A stretch of DNA of 64,000 nucleotides. Origin: an uncultured Prevotella sp. GTDB lineage: Bacteria; Bacteroidota; Bacteroidia; Bacteroidales; Bacteroidaceae. The position numbers were made by a program, and so were the translations under genes. Below the pieces are notes generated by a model. That model did no database searches. It saw nothing but the letters and a program-made list of their open reading frames with translations, and was not told the origin of the DNA. Positions within the stretch are counted from its first letter, which is position 1, and every line of letters starts with the position of its first letter. The stretch spans positions 106,718 through 170,717 of the forward strand of contig CAMVQS010000001.1 of assembly GCA_947169685.1 (NCBI GenBank), read 5' to 3'. Of the stretch, positions 54,682 through 63,576 are shown in pieces.

Positions 54682-56672
54682 TGATGAAGCAGCTGTTAAG
54701 ACTATTCCCCCTGTTGGTGCTGGGACTGCTGGCGGTAGCCTGCGGTGACGATGCACCAGGTGACGACATTACGGGCGGTTCACTGTCGGTCTCTGTGCCG
54801 ACAGTGACGGCCGTCACGTCGTCGTCAGCCATTGTCTCGGCTACGGCAACGGGCAGTGGCATCACCAGTCGCGGCGTATGCTATAGCACGTCGGCCAACC
54901 CCACTGTCAACGACCAGAAGGTGGCTGGCACGTCGGCCAACATGAACGTTACGCTGGGTGGACTGGCAGAGAATACCACTTACCATGTCCGTGCCTATGC
55001 CCAGACGAACAACGAGGTAAAGTACTCCGCTGACGTGACATTCACCACGCTAACTGCTTCGTCTGAGGAGGAAGAGGAGCAGACCGAAGGCCCCGAGGCG
55101 CTGAAACGTGTCAGTGTGCACGACCCCAGCGTGGTGTGGGACCCGTCGAGCAACAACTACTACATCTTCGGCTCTCACCGTGCTGCCGCACGCTCCACCA
55201 ACATGATGACATGGGAGGCGTTTACGGCACCCTGGGCAACGGCTACCAGCACGAACGCTGCCAACTCTGTTGCCTTCACCACGCCACAGGTGACGAAGGT
55301 GAAGAAGGGCGGCAAGGAAGTTGACTTCGTGTTCGATGCACAGGCATGGTCGAAGCGCGGCAATACAGCCTACAACGTCGATGGTAATATGTGGGCACCC
55401 GATGTCATCTACAACAAGGCGATGGGCAAGTGGTGCATGTACCTCAGCATCAACGGTGACAACTGGTACTCCAGCATCATCATGCTGACAGCCGACAAGA
55501 TAACAGGTCCCTACCGCTATCAGGCGCCTGTCGTCATAAGCGGCTTCCATACGGGCAACGCCTACAAAGACACCGACTTGGAAATCGTGCTGGGCGAGCA
55601 AGCCTCACTGCCTGACCGCTATGCGGTGGGCAACAAGTGGGGCAACCGCTATCCCAACTGTATCGACCCCTGTGTCTTCTATGATGAGACAGGCCGACTC
55701 TGGATGTCGTACGGTTCGTGGAGCGGTGGCATCTGGATGTTGGAGCTGGACGAGCAGACAGGTCTGCGCGACTATGACGTCAGCTACACCCTCACCGGTA
55801 GTGGCGACGGCATCACCATCGACCCCTATTTCGGAAAGAAGATTGCCGGAGGCTACTACGTGTCGGGCGAGGCTTCCTACATCGAGTATATCGGTGGTTA
55901 CTACTTCCTGTTCATGACCTACGGCGGACTGGCAGCGGGCGGCAACCCGTCAGACTATAACAACGGCGGTTACCAGATGCGCGTGTTCCGCTCGCAGCAG
56001 CCTGACGGACCTTACTACGACAGTAAGAACAGCGCAGCCGTGTTCAATAAATACCTGCTGAACTTCGGTCCGAAGGAGAACGACGGCAACCGCGGTGTCA
56101 ACATCTTCGGTGCCTATGGCTCATGGGGCTACCAGACGGTAGGAAACTACAGCGAGCGTTCGCAGGGACACAACAGCATTATTGCTGCTGACGACGGCCG
56201 CACCTATCTGGTCTATCATACCCGCTTCCAAAATCTGGGCGAAGGTCACGAGGTACGTGTACATCAGGTCTATCAGAACGAAGAGGGATGGCTGGTGGTC
56301 GCCCCGTTCGAATATACTGGTGAGCGTCTGAAGAGTTCCTTCATCGGCTCCAAGCAGAAGATTGTTACGGATAATATTCCTGGTAAGTATAAGTTGCTGG
56401 TACACAAATACATGCTTGACCATACCGCCAAGGCACTATCGACACCCGTTGAGGTCACGCTCAATGCCGACGGAACCATCACGGGTGCTGATTATAGCGG
56501 CACGTGGTCGGTTAAGTCTGGTACTTGTTACATCACCCTCAACATCGGTGGTGAGTACAAGGGCGTGATGGTGGAACAGACCTTGGAGCCCAAGAATGAG
56601 AAAGCTCCTTGTTTCACAGCGCTTTGTGCCAAGACTGGTGTGACCGTCTGGGGCTATAAATACAGCAACTAA
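54681..56672 (+). CDS. Surface lipoprotein endo-arabinanase-type GH43 with FN3-like domain
   Basis: 663-residue lipoprotein: acylated Cys21 in AVAC followed by GDD, an acidic surface-export pattern. It has an FN3-like domain (about residues 33-125), an acidic linker and a GH43 propeller resembling endo-1,5-alpha-L-arabinanases. D148 (VHDPSVVW), D329 (NCIDPCVFYD) and E397 (SGEASY) are the probable catalytic residues. A C-terminal beta-barrel domain (about 560-663) matches the extra domain of two-domain arabinanases. The start ATG overlaps the stop of the binding protein gene (TAATG), indicating translational coupling. It would cut arabinan at the cell surface before import. The arabinanase call rests on motif similarity. 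Confidence 0.8.
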   Translation: MMKQLLRLFPLLVLGLLAVACGDDAPGDDITGGSLSVSVPTVTAVTSSSAIVSATATGSGITSRGVCYSTSANPTVNDQKVAGTSANMNVTLGGLAENTTYHVRAYAQTNNEVKYSADVTFTTLTASSEEEEEQTEGPEALKRVSVHDPSVVWDPSSNNYYIFGSHRAAARSTNMMTWEAFTAPWATATSTNAANSVAFTTPQVTKVKKGGKEVDFVFDAQAWSKRGNTAYNVDGNMWAPDVIYNKAMGKWCMYLSINGDNWYSSIIMLTADKITGPYRYQAPVVISGFHTGNAYKDTDLEIVLGEQASLPDRYAVGNKWGNRYPNCIDPCVFYDETGRLWMSYGSWSGGIWMLELDEQTGLRDYDVSYTLTGSGDGITIDPYFGKKIAGGYYVSGEASYIEYIGGYYFLFMTYGGLAAGGNPSDYNNGGYQMRVFRSQQPDGPYYDSKNSAAVFNKYLLNFGPKENDGNRGVNIFGAYGSWGYQTVGNYSERSQGHNSIIAADDGRTYLVYHTRFQNLGEGHEVRVHQVYQNEEGWLVVAPFEYTGERLKSSFIGSKQKIVTDNIPGKYKLLVHKYMLDHTAKALSTPVEVTLNADGTITGADYSGTWSVKSGTCYITLNIGGEYKGVMVEQTLEPKNEKAPCFTALCAKTGVTVWGYKYSN

Positions 56673-56696
56673 AAGTCAGCATGACAGTTTAACGAT

Positions 56697-57737
56697 ATGA
56701 ACCGTATCAAACTCTTGATAGTGGTGCTCATGGTGAGCACCACTACCTTAGCCCAGCGTCCTCCGTTACAGCCTTTTGTGACAGATACCCCCTTTGTGCA
56801 CGACCCTGTCGTGGCCTTTGAGGACGGTACCTACCACCTCTTTGTCACTGGCATGGGCATTCAGCACATGACATCCGCCGACCTGAAGACGTGGACCGTC
56901 AAACCCGAGCCACTGATGACTGTTATCCCCCAATGGACGCACGACTCGGTGCCTGGCTTCATGCACCATGTGTGGGCGCCTGACATCATCCGTTGGCACA
57001 ACCGGTGGTGGCTGGCCTACAGCTGCTCCACCTTCGGGCGCAACGGCTCTGCCATCGGGCTGCTCAGCACCCGTTCGCTGGCTCATCCCCTGTGGAACGA
57101 CGAGGGCTGCATCGTGACATCACGGGAAGGACGTGACAACTGGAATGCCATCGATCCCAACTTTGTCATCGATGACAACGACCAGCCTTGGCTGGTATAT
57201 GGCTCCTTTTGGGATGGTATTCAGATGGTTCGTCTCGACACGACGATGCATGTCGTAAAGGGCGAGAAGCCCCGTACCATTGCCCGTCGTTATAATCTGA
57301 ATAGTCAGGAGAGTAAAGATACCCTGCCGATGAATCCGAATCCGCCCAAGAATCCCACATCCGATTTCGCTGGTCCCAATGCCATTGAGGCGCCGTTCAT
57401 CTTCAAGCACGACGGATGGTGCTACCTCTTCGTCTCGTGGGACTACTGCTGTCAGGGCTCTAAGAGCAACTATCGCGTTGCAGTAGGGCGCAGCCGAACG
57501 GTCGAAGGACCTTATCTCGACCGTAACGGCAAGGACATGCGCTATGGAGGGGGTACGCTCTTCTTCGAGGGAGACAAGGTCAACTACGATGCTGCCGGGC
57601 ATTGCTCTATCTATCATTTTGGCGATGATGATCTTTTCTTCTGTCATGGTTATAGCGTTCCTTTGCAGGGTTCCTCCATCCTGGTGCAACGGACCGTCAT
57701 ATGGACGGCTGACGGCTGGCCGACAATCACTTATTAA
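56697..57737 (+). CDS. GH43 arabinan endo-1,5-alpha-L-arabinanase-type enzyme
   Basis: 346-residue single-domain GH43 of classic endo-arabinanase size. The signal peptide ends near TLAQ. Catalytic residues are D36 (FVHDPVV), D153 (AIDPNFVIDD) and E231 (NAIEAPFIF). HHVWAPDIIRW and WLVYGSFWDGIQM are typical of the arabinanase subfamily. No accessory domain and no lipobox, so it is likely periplasmic. It is the fifth gene of the operon, 24 bp after the surface GH43, and would process imported arabino-oligosaccharides. Confidence 0.83.
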   Translation: MNRIKLLIVVLMVSTTTLAQRPPLQPFVTDTPFVHDPVVAFEDGTYHLFVTGMGIQHMTSADLKTWTVKPEPLMTVIPQWTHDSVPGFMHHVWAPDIIRWHNRWWLAYSCSTFGRNGSAIGLLSTRSLAHPLWNDEGCIVTSREGRDNWNAIDPNFVIDDNDQPWLVYGSFWDGIQMVRLDTTMHVVKGEKPRTIARRYNLNSQESKDTLPMNPNPPKNPTSDFAGPNAIEAPFIFKHDGWCYLFVSWDYCCQGSKSNYRVAVGRSRTVEGPYLDRNGKDMRYGGGTLFFEGDKVNYDAAGHCSIYHFGDDDLFFCHGYSVPLQGSSILVQRTVIWTADGWPTITY

Positions 57738-57747
57738 ACAAACTACA

Positions 57748-59838
57748 GTGAGATACTTTTTTGTGACTCTTATGATGACGGTAACGTTGGGCCTTGGTGC
57801 CCAACCGTCATCATGGACGGCCGACAATGGTAACGGTACGTTCACCAACCCGTTGTTCTATGACGAGTTCTCCGACCCGGACATCATCCGTGTAGGCGAT
57901 GACTATTATCTGGCAGGGACGACGATGCACAGCGTGCCTGGACTTGTCATTCTGCATTCGAAGGATCTGGTGAACTGGACGAATGTCAGCTATTGTTTCG
58001 ACCGTTTTGACTTTCCTGACGATGCCTTCTCGCTTCGTGACCACAAGGAGATTTACGGGCAGGGCATCTGGGCACCGGCCATTCGCTATGCCAATGGACT
58101 GTTCTATGTTTTTTCGAATGTCAATGGTAAGGGCTTGCAATGTTATACCTCCAAAAATATTCGGGGACCATGGAAGCATCACGACATGCAGGGACGCATC
58201 TACGACCTCTCTGTACTCTTCGATGATGACGGCAAGATTTACGCTATTCATGGATATGGAGAGGTAAAGTGTACGGAGTTGAAGCCAGACATGAGCGGTC
58301 CCATTGAGGCTACCGAGCGTACCATCATTCCTGAGGGCAATGCAGTGGGTGAGGGTCATCACATGTACAAAATCAATGGCATGTACTATCTCATCTCCAC
58401 GGACTACAAGCCCAACGGTCGTACGCTCTGTTCGCGTTCCAAAAGCATTTGGGGACCCTATGAAACCATCACCATCACAGCTGATGAGACCTTTGGCTAT
58501 TATGCTGCACCGTTGACAGAGGTTCCGCAAGATGTGAAGTATCGCATCGGTGAGGACGGAACACGTTTTGGTATTCCTACGGTCAACAAGGATGCTACGG
58601 CCTGTACCAACATCCATCAGGGCGGCATCGTTGAAGACCAGAGTGGACAGTGGTGGGCCTTGCTGATGATGGACTTCCACTCCATCGGACGTACGGTTAC
58701 CCTTGCCCCGATTACCTGGAAGGACGGATGGCCAATGATTGGTCTTGAGGGCAATCTGGGCCGTGCCCCTCGTACATGGTTCAAGCCGCAAACAGTCTCT
58801 GGTACTGGTCAGCATACAGTACCTCATGCCCCTTACGACCGTCAGGAGGATTTCGATGGCAAGACCTTGGGGCGTGTATGGCAGTGGAACCACAATCCTG
58901 ACGACAGCAAGTGGAGTCTGAAAAACGGTCGCCTGCGACTGCAGTCACTGCCTGCCGAACAGCTGATGTGGGCACGCAACACGCTCACCCAGCGTGTCAT
59001 TGGTCCGACGTCAATCACGACCGTCGAACTTTACACCCGAGGCATGAAGGACGGTGATGTGGCAGGACTGGGCAACATCAATGTGCCTTGCTCATGGATT
59101 GGCATCGTCAAAGAGGGCAGCAACCTTACGTTGCGCTGCTTCGAACAACTTACCAACGACACCATTGTTGTGCCGGTCGATATGGTCGGAGGGAAAATAT
59201 GGCTTCGCAGCATCGGTGACTACGACAACAACCAGGCGCAGTATGCCTACTCACTGGATGGTGTGACCTTTCATACGCTAGGACGCATGATGCCTCTCTC
59301 GTATCAGCTCATCACCTTCCAGGGGTCGCGCCATGCGCTCTTTGCCTTCAACCATCGAGGCCAGAAGGGAGGCTATGCCGAATTTGATAATTTTACGGTC
59401 TCAGAACCCAATGCTGATCGTAGTGGAAACATTCCCTATGGCAAAACCTTCCGCATCATCAATGTGGCGACGGGCTTACCCGCGATAGCCCTGAAGCATG
59501 GTTTGCTATACGATACCCAGTTTACTGATAAGAGTCCTCAGACTCGTTTCCGTATCATTGACCAGGGACATGGACAGGTCATCCTGCAATGTGAGGACGG
59601 ACGTTATGTCTTCTGTGCAGGCCATGGCATTGCGGGCGATGTGCGCCTGACAACCGATTTGTCGAAAGCCGAGGTCTTTATGTGGCAGGACTATCTGGAT
59701 CATGAGTTCATGCTCTTGTCCATGCGTACCCACCGCTATGTGGGTAAGAGTCCCACCACTGGTAGTCCTTATTCTATGGACTTCATCGGTGCTGACCCCG
59801 CCCGTCGCAACGGAGCTGTTTTCCGTTGGGAAGAATGA
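57748..59838 (+). CDS. GH43 exo-enzyme (arabinofuranosidase/beta-xylosidase type) with concanavalin-like and trefoil-like domains
   Basis: 696 residues from the GTG at 57748. That start gives the signal peptide MRYFFVTLMMTVTLGLGAQ and lies 10 bp after the upstream stop. The open frame extends further back into the previous gene, but without a sensible start, and the ATGs at 57772/57775 would cut the signal peptide. The GH43 domain (about residues 30-340) has D43 (FSDPDII), D153 (YDLSVLFDDDG) and E202 (GEGHHMYK), as in GH43_12-like enzymes. A beta-xylosidase C-terminal concanavalin-like domain (about 355-560) follows, then a beta-trefoil-like domain (about 570-696). It probably releases arabinose or xylose from oligosaccharides in the periplasm. 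Confidence 0.82.
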   Translation: MRYFFVTLMMTVTLGLGAQPSSWTADNGNGTFTNPLFYDEFSDPDIIRVGDDYYLAGTTMHSVPGLVILHSKDLVNWTNVSYCFDRFDFPDDAFSLRDHKEIYGQGIWAPAIRYANGLFYVFSNVNGKGLQCYTSKNIRGPWKHHDMQGRIYDLSVLFDDDGKIYAIHGYGEVKCTELKPDMSGPIEATERTIIPEGNAVGEGHHMYKINGMYYLISTDYKPNGRTLCSRSKSIWGPYETITITADETFGYYAAPLTEVPQDVKYRIGEDGTRFGIPTVNKDATACTNIHQGGIVEDQSGQWWALLMMDFHSIGRTVTLAPITWKDGWPMIGLEGNLGRAPRTWFKPQTVSGTGQHTVPHAPYDRQEDFDGKTLGRVWQWNHNPDDSKWSLKNGRLRLQSLPAEQLMWARNTLTQRVIGPTSITTVELYTRGMKDGDVAGLGNINVPCSWIGIVKEGSNLTLRCFEQLTNDTIVVPVDMVGGKIWLRSIGDYDNNQAQYAYSLDGVTFHTLGRMMPLSYQLITFQGSRHALFAFNHRGQKGGYAEFDNFTVSEPNADRSGNIPYGKTFRIINVATGLPAIALKHGLLYDTQFTDKSPQTRFRIIDQGHGQVILQCEDGRYVFCAGHGIAGDVRLTTDLSKAEVFMWQDYLDHEFMLLSMRTHRYVGKSPTTGSPYSMDFIGADPARRNGAVFRWEE

Positions 59839-59883
59839 CATGAATTTACAAGTAGTTTATTTCCTGTTTTCTACTTTTTTCTG

Positions 59884-59891
59884 TACCTTTG
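59884..59891 (+). promoter_or_regulatory. Promoter -7 element of the GH51 gene
   Basis: TACCTTTG lies 45 bp before the ATG at 59936. No operator box of either type is found at the expected distances, so this gene may have separate control or also be read from the upstream operon. Confidence 0.5.
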
Positions 59892-59935
59892 CAAAGTGAA
59901 ACAAATTAGCAAAACTAAATAAAAGGAAACAAAGA

Positions 59936-61942
59936 ATGAAGAAAAAGTTATTAGCGATGACTATCGTCATGGGGTCTGCCCTTACCGCAATGGGGCAGAT
60001 GACCATGGAGGTGAACACCAAGAAGCTGGGTGCTCCCATCCAGTCAACAATGTATGGAATCTTCTTTGAGGATATCAACTACGCTGCCGATGGCGGTCTG
60101 TATGGCGAACTGGTCAAGAACCGCTCGTTCGAGTTCCCCCAGTCGCTGATGGGCTGGCAGGCCTTCGGACGCGTCGAGGTAAAGAACGACGGTCCCTTCG
60201 AGCGCTGTCCGCACTATGTCATGCTCTCTGCACCCGGGCATAACGACCGTCGCACAGGACTGGTCAACGAGGGCTACTTCGGCATCGGTGTCGAGAAGGG
60301 CGAGCAATACCGCTTCTCCGTATGGGCCAAGGCTCCGCAGGGTGTTGCTACCCTGCGCATTCAGCTCATTGATGAGAGCTCGATGGACGAGCGTCAGGAG
60401 TTCGTGGAGCAGGAGCTCAGCATCACCGCTGGCGACTGGAAGAAATACAGCGTCGTGCTGACCTCGCCCCAGACCAACAAGCATGCCAAGCTGCGCATCT
60501 TCCTGAAGGGTGACAACAGCGTGGCACTCGAGCACATTTCGCTGTTCCCCGTCAATACGTTTAAGCATCGTGAGAACGGTTTGCGACGTGACCTGGCTCA
60601 GGCGCTGGCCGACCTGCACCCGGGCATCTTCCGTTTCCCTGGCGGATGCATCGTAGAGGGTGTCGATCTGGCAACGCGCTACCAGTGGAAGAACAGCGTG
60701 GGTCCCGTGGAGAACCGTCCGCTGAACCAGAACCGCTGGGAATACACCTTCGACTTCCGCTACTTCCCCGACTATTACCAGTCGTACGGACTGGGATTCT
60801 TTGAGTTCTTCCAGCTGGCCGAGGACATTGGTGCCGAACCGCTGCCCGTCATCTCGTGCGGATTGAGCTGCCAGTTCCAGAACCCCGACCCCACCAAGCC
60901 TGGCGTACACGTAGCACTGGACGACCTCGAGCCGTACATTCAGGATGCTCTCGACCTCGTGGAGTTTGCAAACGGCGACGTCACCACGAAATGGGGTAAG
61001 GTGCGTGCCGACATGGGACATCCCGCCCCCTTCAACCTGAAGTTCCTGGCCGTAGGCAACGAGCAGTGGGACTACGACGAGGCACATGGCGGCTACGGTC
61101 CCGTGTTCACCGAGCGTCTGAAGAAGTTCAGCGATGCCCTGCGCAAGAAGTATCCTGACCTGAAGCTCATCGGCACTACGGGCCCCAACAGCGAGGGCTG
61201 GGACTTCGACCTGCTGCAGCCCCGCATGAAGGAGCTGAAGGTCGATCTCTACGACGAGCACTACTATCGCGACGAGCAGTGGTTCCTCTCCCACGGTCTG
61301 CGCTACGACAGCTACGACCGCAAGGGCCCGAAGGTGTTTGCCGGCGAATATGCTTGTCACGGCAAGGGTAAGAAGTGGAACCACTACGAGGCTGCCATTC
61401 TTGAAGCTGCCCACATGACGGGTTTCGAGCGCAATGCCGACATCGTACACATGACGACCCCCGCCCCGCTCTTTGCCCACGTGGATGGCTGGCAGTGGCG
61501 TCCCGACCAGATATGGTACGACAACACGCAGATGTTCAAGACCGTCAGCTACTACGTTCAGCAGATGTATGCCACCAACAAAGGTACCAACGTGCTGCAG
61601 CTGACGATGAACAAGAAGCCTGTGGCCAACCAGGAGGGACAGAACGGCCTCTTCGCTTCGGCAGCCTTCGACAGCAATACCGGTGAGGTCATCATTAAGG
61701 TAGCCAACACGTCTGGCAGTCCGCAGCAGCTGCACTTCAACCTGCTGGGCATGAAGGGTGACCGTATAGCAGAGACACTCACCCTGAGCCATGATGGCAT
61801 GGACGACGAGAACAGCATCTGCAAGCCGGAGCTCATCACACCTGTGAAAGGCGCTACCATCGTCAAGGAGGACAAGAAGTCTTCCGTGCTTACTGATGAG
61901 CTGCCCGCCATGTCGTTCCGCATCTACAGGATAAAGAAATAA
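59936..61942 (+). CDS. GH51 alpha-L-arabinofuranosidase
   Basis: 668-residue enzyme that removes alpha-L-arabinofuranose from arabinan or arabinoxylan fragments. The signal peptide ends near AMGQ. An N-terminal strand and a CBM4-like beta-sandwich (about residues 65-205) precede the (beta/alpha)8 domain. The acid/base is E376 (AVGNEQWDYDEAHGG) and the nucleophile E441 (LYDEHYY). The FRFPGGCIVEG motif is typical of GH51. A C-terminal beta-sandwich ends the protein. It has its own -7 element and a strong terminator, and completes the arabinan/arabinoxylan set of this part of the window. Confidence 0.92.
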   Translation: MKKKLLAMTIVMGSALTAMGQMTMEVNTKKLGAPIQSTMYGIFFEDINYAADGGLYGELVKNRSFEFPQSLMGWQAFGRVEVKNDGPFERCPHYVMLSAPGHNDRRTGLVNEGYFGIGVEKGEQYRFSVWAKAPQGVATLRIQLIDESSMDERQEFVEQELSITAGDWKKYSVVLTSPQTNKHAKLRIFLKGDNSVALEHISLFPVNTFKHRENGLRRDLAQALADLHPGIFRFPGGCIVEGVDLATRYQWKNSVGPVENRPLNQNRWEYTFDFRYFPDYYQSYGLGFFEFFQLAEDIGAEPLPVISCGLSCQFQNPDPTKPGVHVALDDLEPYIQDALDLVEFANGDVTTKWGKVRADMGHPAPFNLKFLAVGNEQWDYDEAHGGYGPVFTERLKKFSDALRKKYPDLKLIGTTGPNSEGWDFDLLQPRMKELKVDLYDEHYYRDEQWFLSHGLRYDSYDRKGPKVFAGEYACHGKGKKWNHYEAAILEAAHMTGFERNADIVHMTTPAPLFAHVDGWQWRPDQIWYDNTQMFKTVSYYVQQMYATNKGTNVLQLTMNKKPVANQEGQNGLFASAAFDSNTGEVIIKVANTSGSPQQLHFNLLGMKGDRIAETLTLSHDGMDDENSICKPELITPVKGATIVKEDKKSSVLTDELPAMSFRIYRIKK

Positions 61943-61963
61943 TAAGGCAAACAAGTAAAAAGA

Positions 61964-62000
61964 AACTGGGACTCTCAAGACGAGGGTCCCAGTTCTTTTT
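61964..62000. terminator. Bidirectional terminator between GH51 and SLC13 genes
   Basis: The arms 61964-61976 and 61982-61994 form a 13-bp stem with one G-U pair, with a T-tract after it on the plus strand and a matching A-rich stretch before it. It separates convergent genes and marks the right border of the glycan region. Confidence 0.85.
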
Positions 62001-62012
62001 GTTGTTTTAATT

Positions 62013-63515
62013 TCACGGCAATGGTGTTAACGGATACACGATGTTGACGATGAAGATGTTAGCGGCAAGGATGATGAGGTTCATCAGCAGACCGATACGC
62101 ATGAAATCGCTGAAGCGGTAACCGCCAGGACCATAGACCAGCATGTGAGTGGGCGAACCGATAGGCGTGGCGAAGCTGCTGCTCACACTGACCATCAGCG
62201 CGATGAGGAAGGGATAAGGCTCGTAGCCCAGTTTCTCTGCTGCCTCATACATGATGGGGAAGAACATCGCACCTGCCGCGGTATTCGAGATGAACTCAGT
62301 AATAAACGTGCCGACAAAGCAAATGGCCGTCATCACGACGATGGGATTTGTGCCACACACATCGAGGATGCCAAAGGCCAGTCGCTCGGCAATGCCCGTC
62401 TTCTGTATGGCCAGTCCCAGCACGACCGAAGCGGCAAACACCATGAGAATGTCCCAGTTGATGGCTTTCATGGCCTGCGTGGGTGTACAGCAGCGTAGCA
62501 GGAGCATAGCCGCAGCGGCGATGAAGGCACACTGCAGCAGTGGCATGACGCCTAAGGCTGAGAGCGTCACCATTGCTATCATGATGATGGTGGAAACAAT
62601 CGTCTTCGGGCCGATGTTGAGCACCTCTTCACCCTTCACCAGACCGTGCGTGTTCTGCAGTTCCAGTATGTCCTTGATATTTCCGGCAAACACCATGTGG
62701 TCACCACCCATGATGAACTCGTCTTTATCGATGGGAACCGCTATGTTGTCGAAGCGGTGCATCTTGATCAGTTTACCACCTTTCACGTCGAGCAGTCCGG
62801 CATAGCCCAGTGTCTCACCGATAAACTTGTTTGCCGATGGCACCAGCATCTCGACAGTATATTCTGCCGTGTCCTCGGAGTCGGATTCAGGAGTCTTGCG
62901 GTCGGGCAACAGCCGGCGCATGGCGATGATGCTCAGCACACCGACAAACAGACAGAACAGTCCGGGTATCGTCGTTGCCAGCACGTTCATGGTCGTCCCA
63001 GTATGGTCGGCATAAAGTCCGGAGATAATCAGGTTTGGCGGTGTACCAATCAACGTACACACACCACCCATGCCCGAGGCATAGCTCAACGGTATCAGTA
63101 ACTTCGAGGGTGAGACTCCCAGTTTCTTCGACCACATCTTGACGATACCCACAAAGAGCGCCACCACCGTCGTATTGCTCAGGAAGGAACTCAGTGCAGC
63201 CACAGGTAACATCAGCCTGACAACAGCCTTGGAGTATGTCTTCGGCTGCCCCAACAGGTTTTTGACAATCCACTGCAGCACGCCGGTATGCGTCAGTCCG
63301 GCAACCACAACAAACAGCACGCCGATGACTATTACCGATGTGCTACTGAAGCCCGAGAAGGCCTCTTTGGCATCAAGCACGCCCGTCACGAACAGGATGC
63401 CGATGGCACCCAGAAACACCAAGTCGGCGCGTAGCTTCGTGAACAACAGCACGGTGAACATCGTGAGCACCGTGACAATCGTTATCCACGCTTCAATACT
63501 AAAACCTAAAAACAT
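62013..63515 (-). CDS. SLC13/DASS-type membrane transporter with RCK_C (TrkA-C) domain
   Basis: 500-residue inner-membrane transporter of the divalent-anion:sodium symporter group. About eleven hydrophobic segments are interrupted by one cytosolic RCK_C-like domain (about residues 205-290). The two SNT motifs of the family are visible, SNTTVVALFVG in the first half and SNTAAGAMFFP in the second, with FATPIGSPTHMLVYGPGGY near the end. Substrate may be sulfate, dicarboxylate or a similar anion and cannot be told from sequence. It is convergent with GH51 and shares no operator with the glycan genes, so it is probably not part of the locus. Confidence 0.85.
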   Translation of the reverse strand: MFLGFSIEAWITIVTVLTMFTVLLFTKLRADLVFLGAIGILFVTGVLDAKEAFSGFSSTSVIVIGVLFVVVAGLTHTGVLQWIVKNLLGQPKTYSKAVVRLMLPVAALSSFLSNTTVVALFVGIVKMWSKKLGVSPSKLLIPLSYASGMGGVCTLIGTPPNLIISGLYADHTGTTMNVLATTIPGLFCLFVGVLSIIAMRRLLPDRKTPESDSEDTAEYTVEMLVPSANKFIGETLGYAGLLDVKGGKLIKMHRFDNIAVPIDKDEFIMGGDHMVFAGNIKDILELQNTHGLVKGEEVLNIGPKTIVSTIIMIAMVTLSALGVMPLLQCAFIAAAAMLLLRCCTPTQAMKAINWDILMVFAASVVLGLAIQKTGIAERLAFGILDVCGTNPIVVMTAICFVGTFITEFISNTAAGAMFFPIMYEAAEKLGYEPYPFLIALMVSVSSSFATPIGSPTHMLVYGPGGYRFSDFMRIGLLMNLIILAANIFIVNIVYPLTPLP

Positions 63516-63576
63516 GATTATTTAACTGCCAGAGTATTTTTCTATTAAAAAACACTAATTGGAAAGACAATCTATC

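Noticed and set aside
57544..57747. N-terminal extension of the GH43 gene overlapping its upstream neighbour
   Set aside because: It would place the signal peptide internally and overlap another GH43 gene by about 190 bp; the GTG at 57748 fits better.
60044..61978. 644-codon open frame on the minus strand opposite GH51
   Set aside because: The plus strand has an intact GH51 enzyme with both catalytic residues. The antisense frame has no recognisable domain and its openness follows from the codon use of the sense gene.
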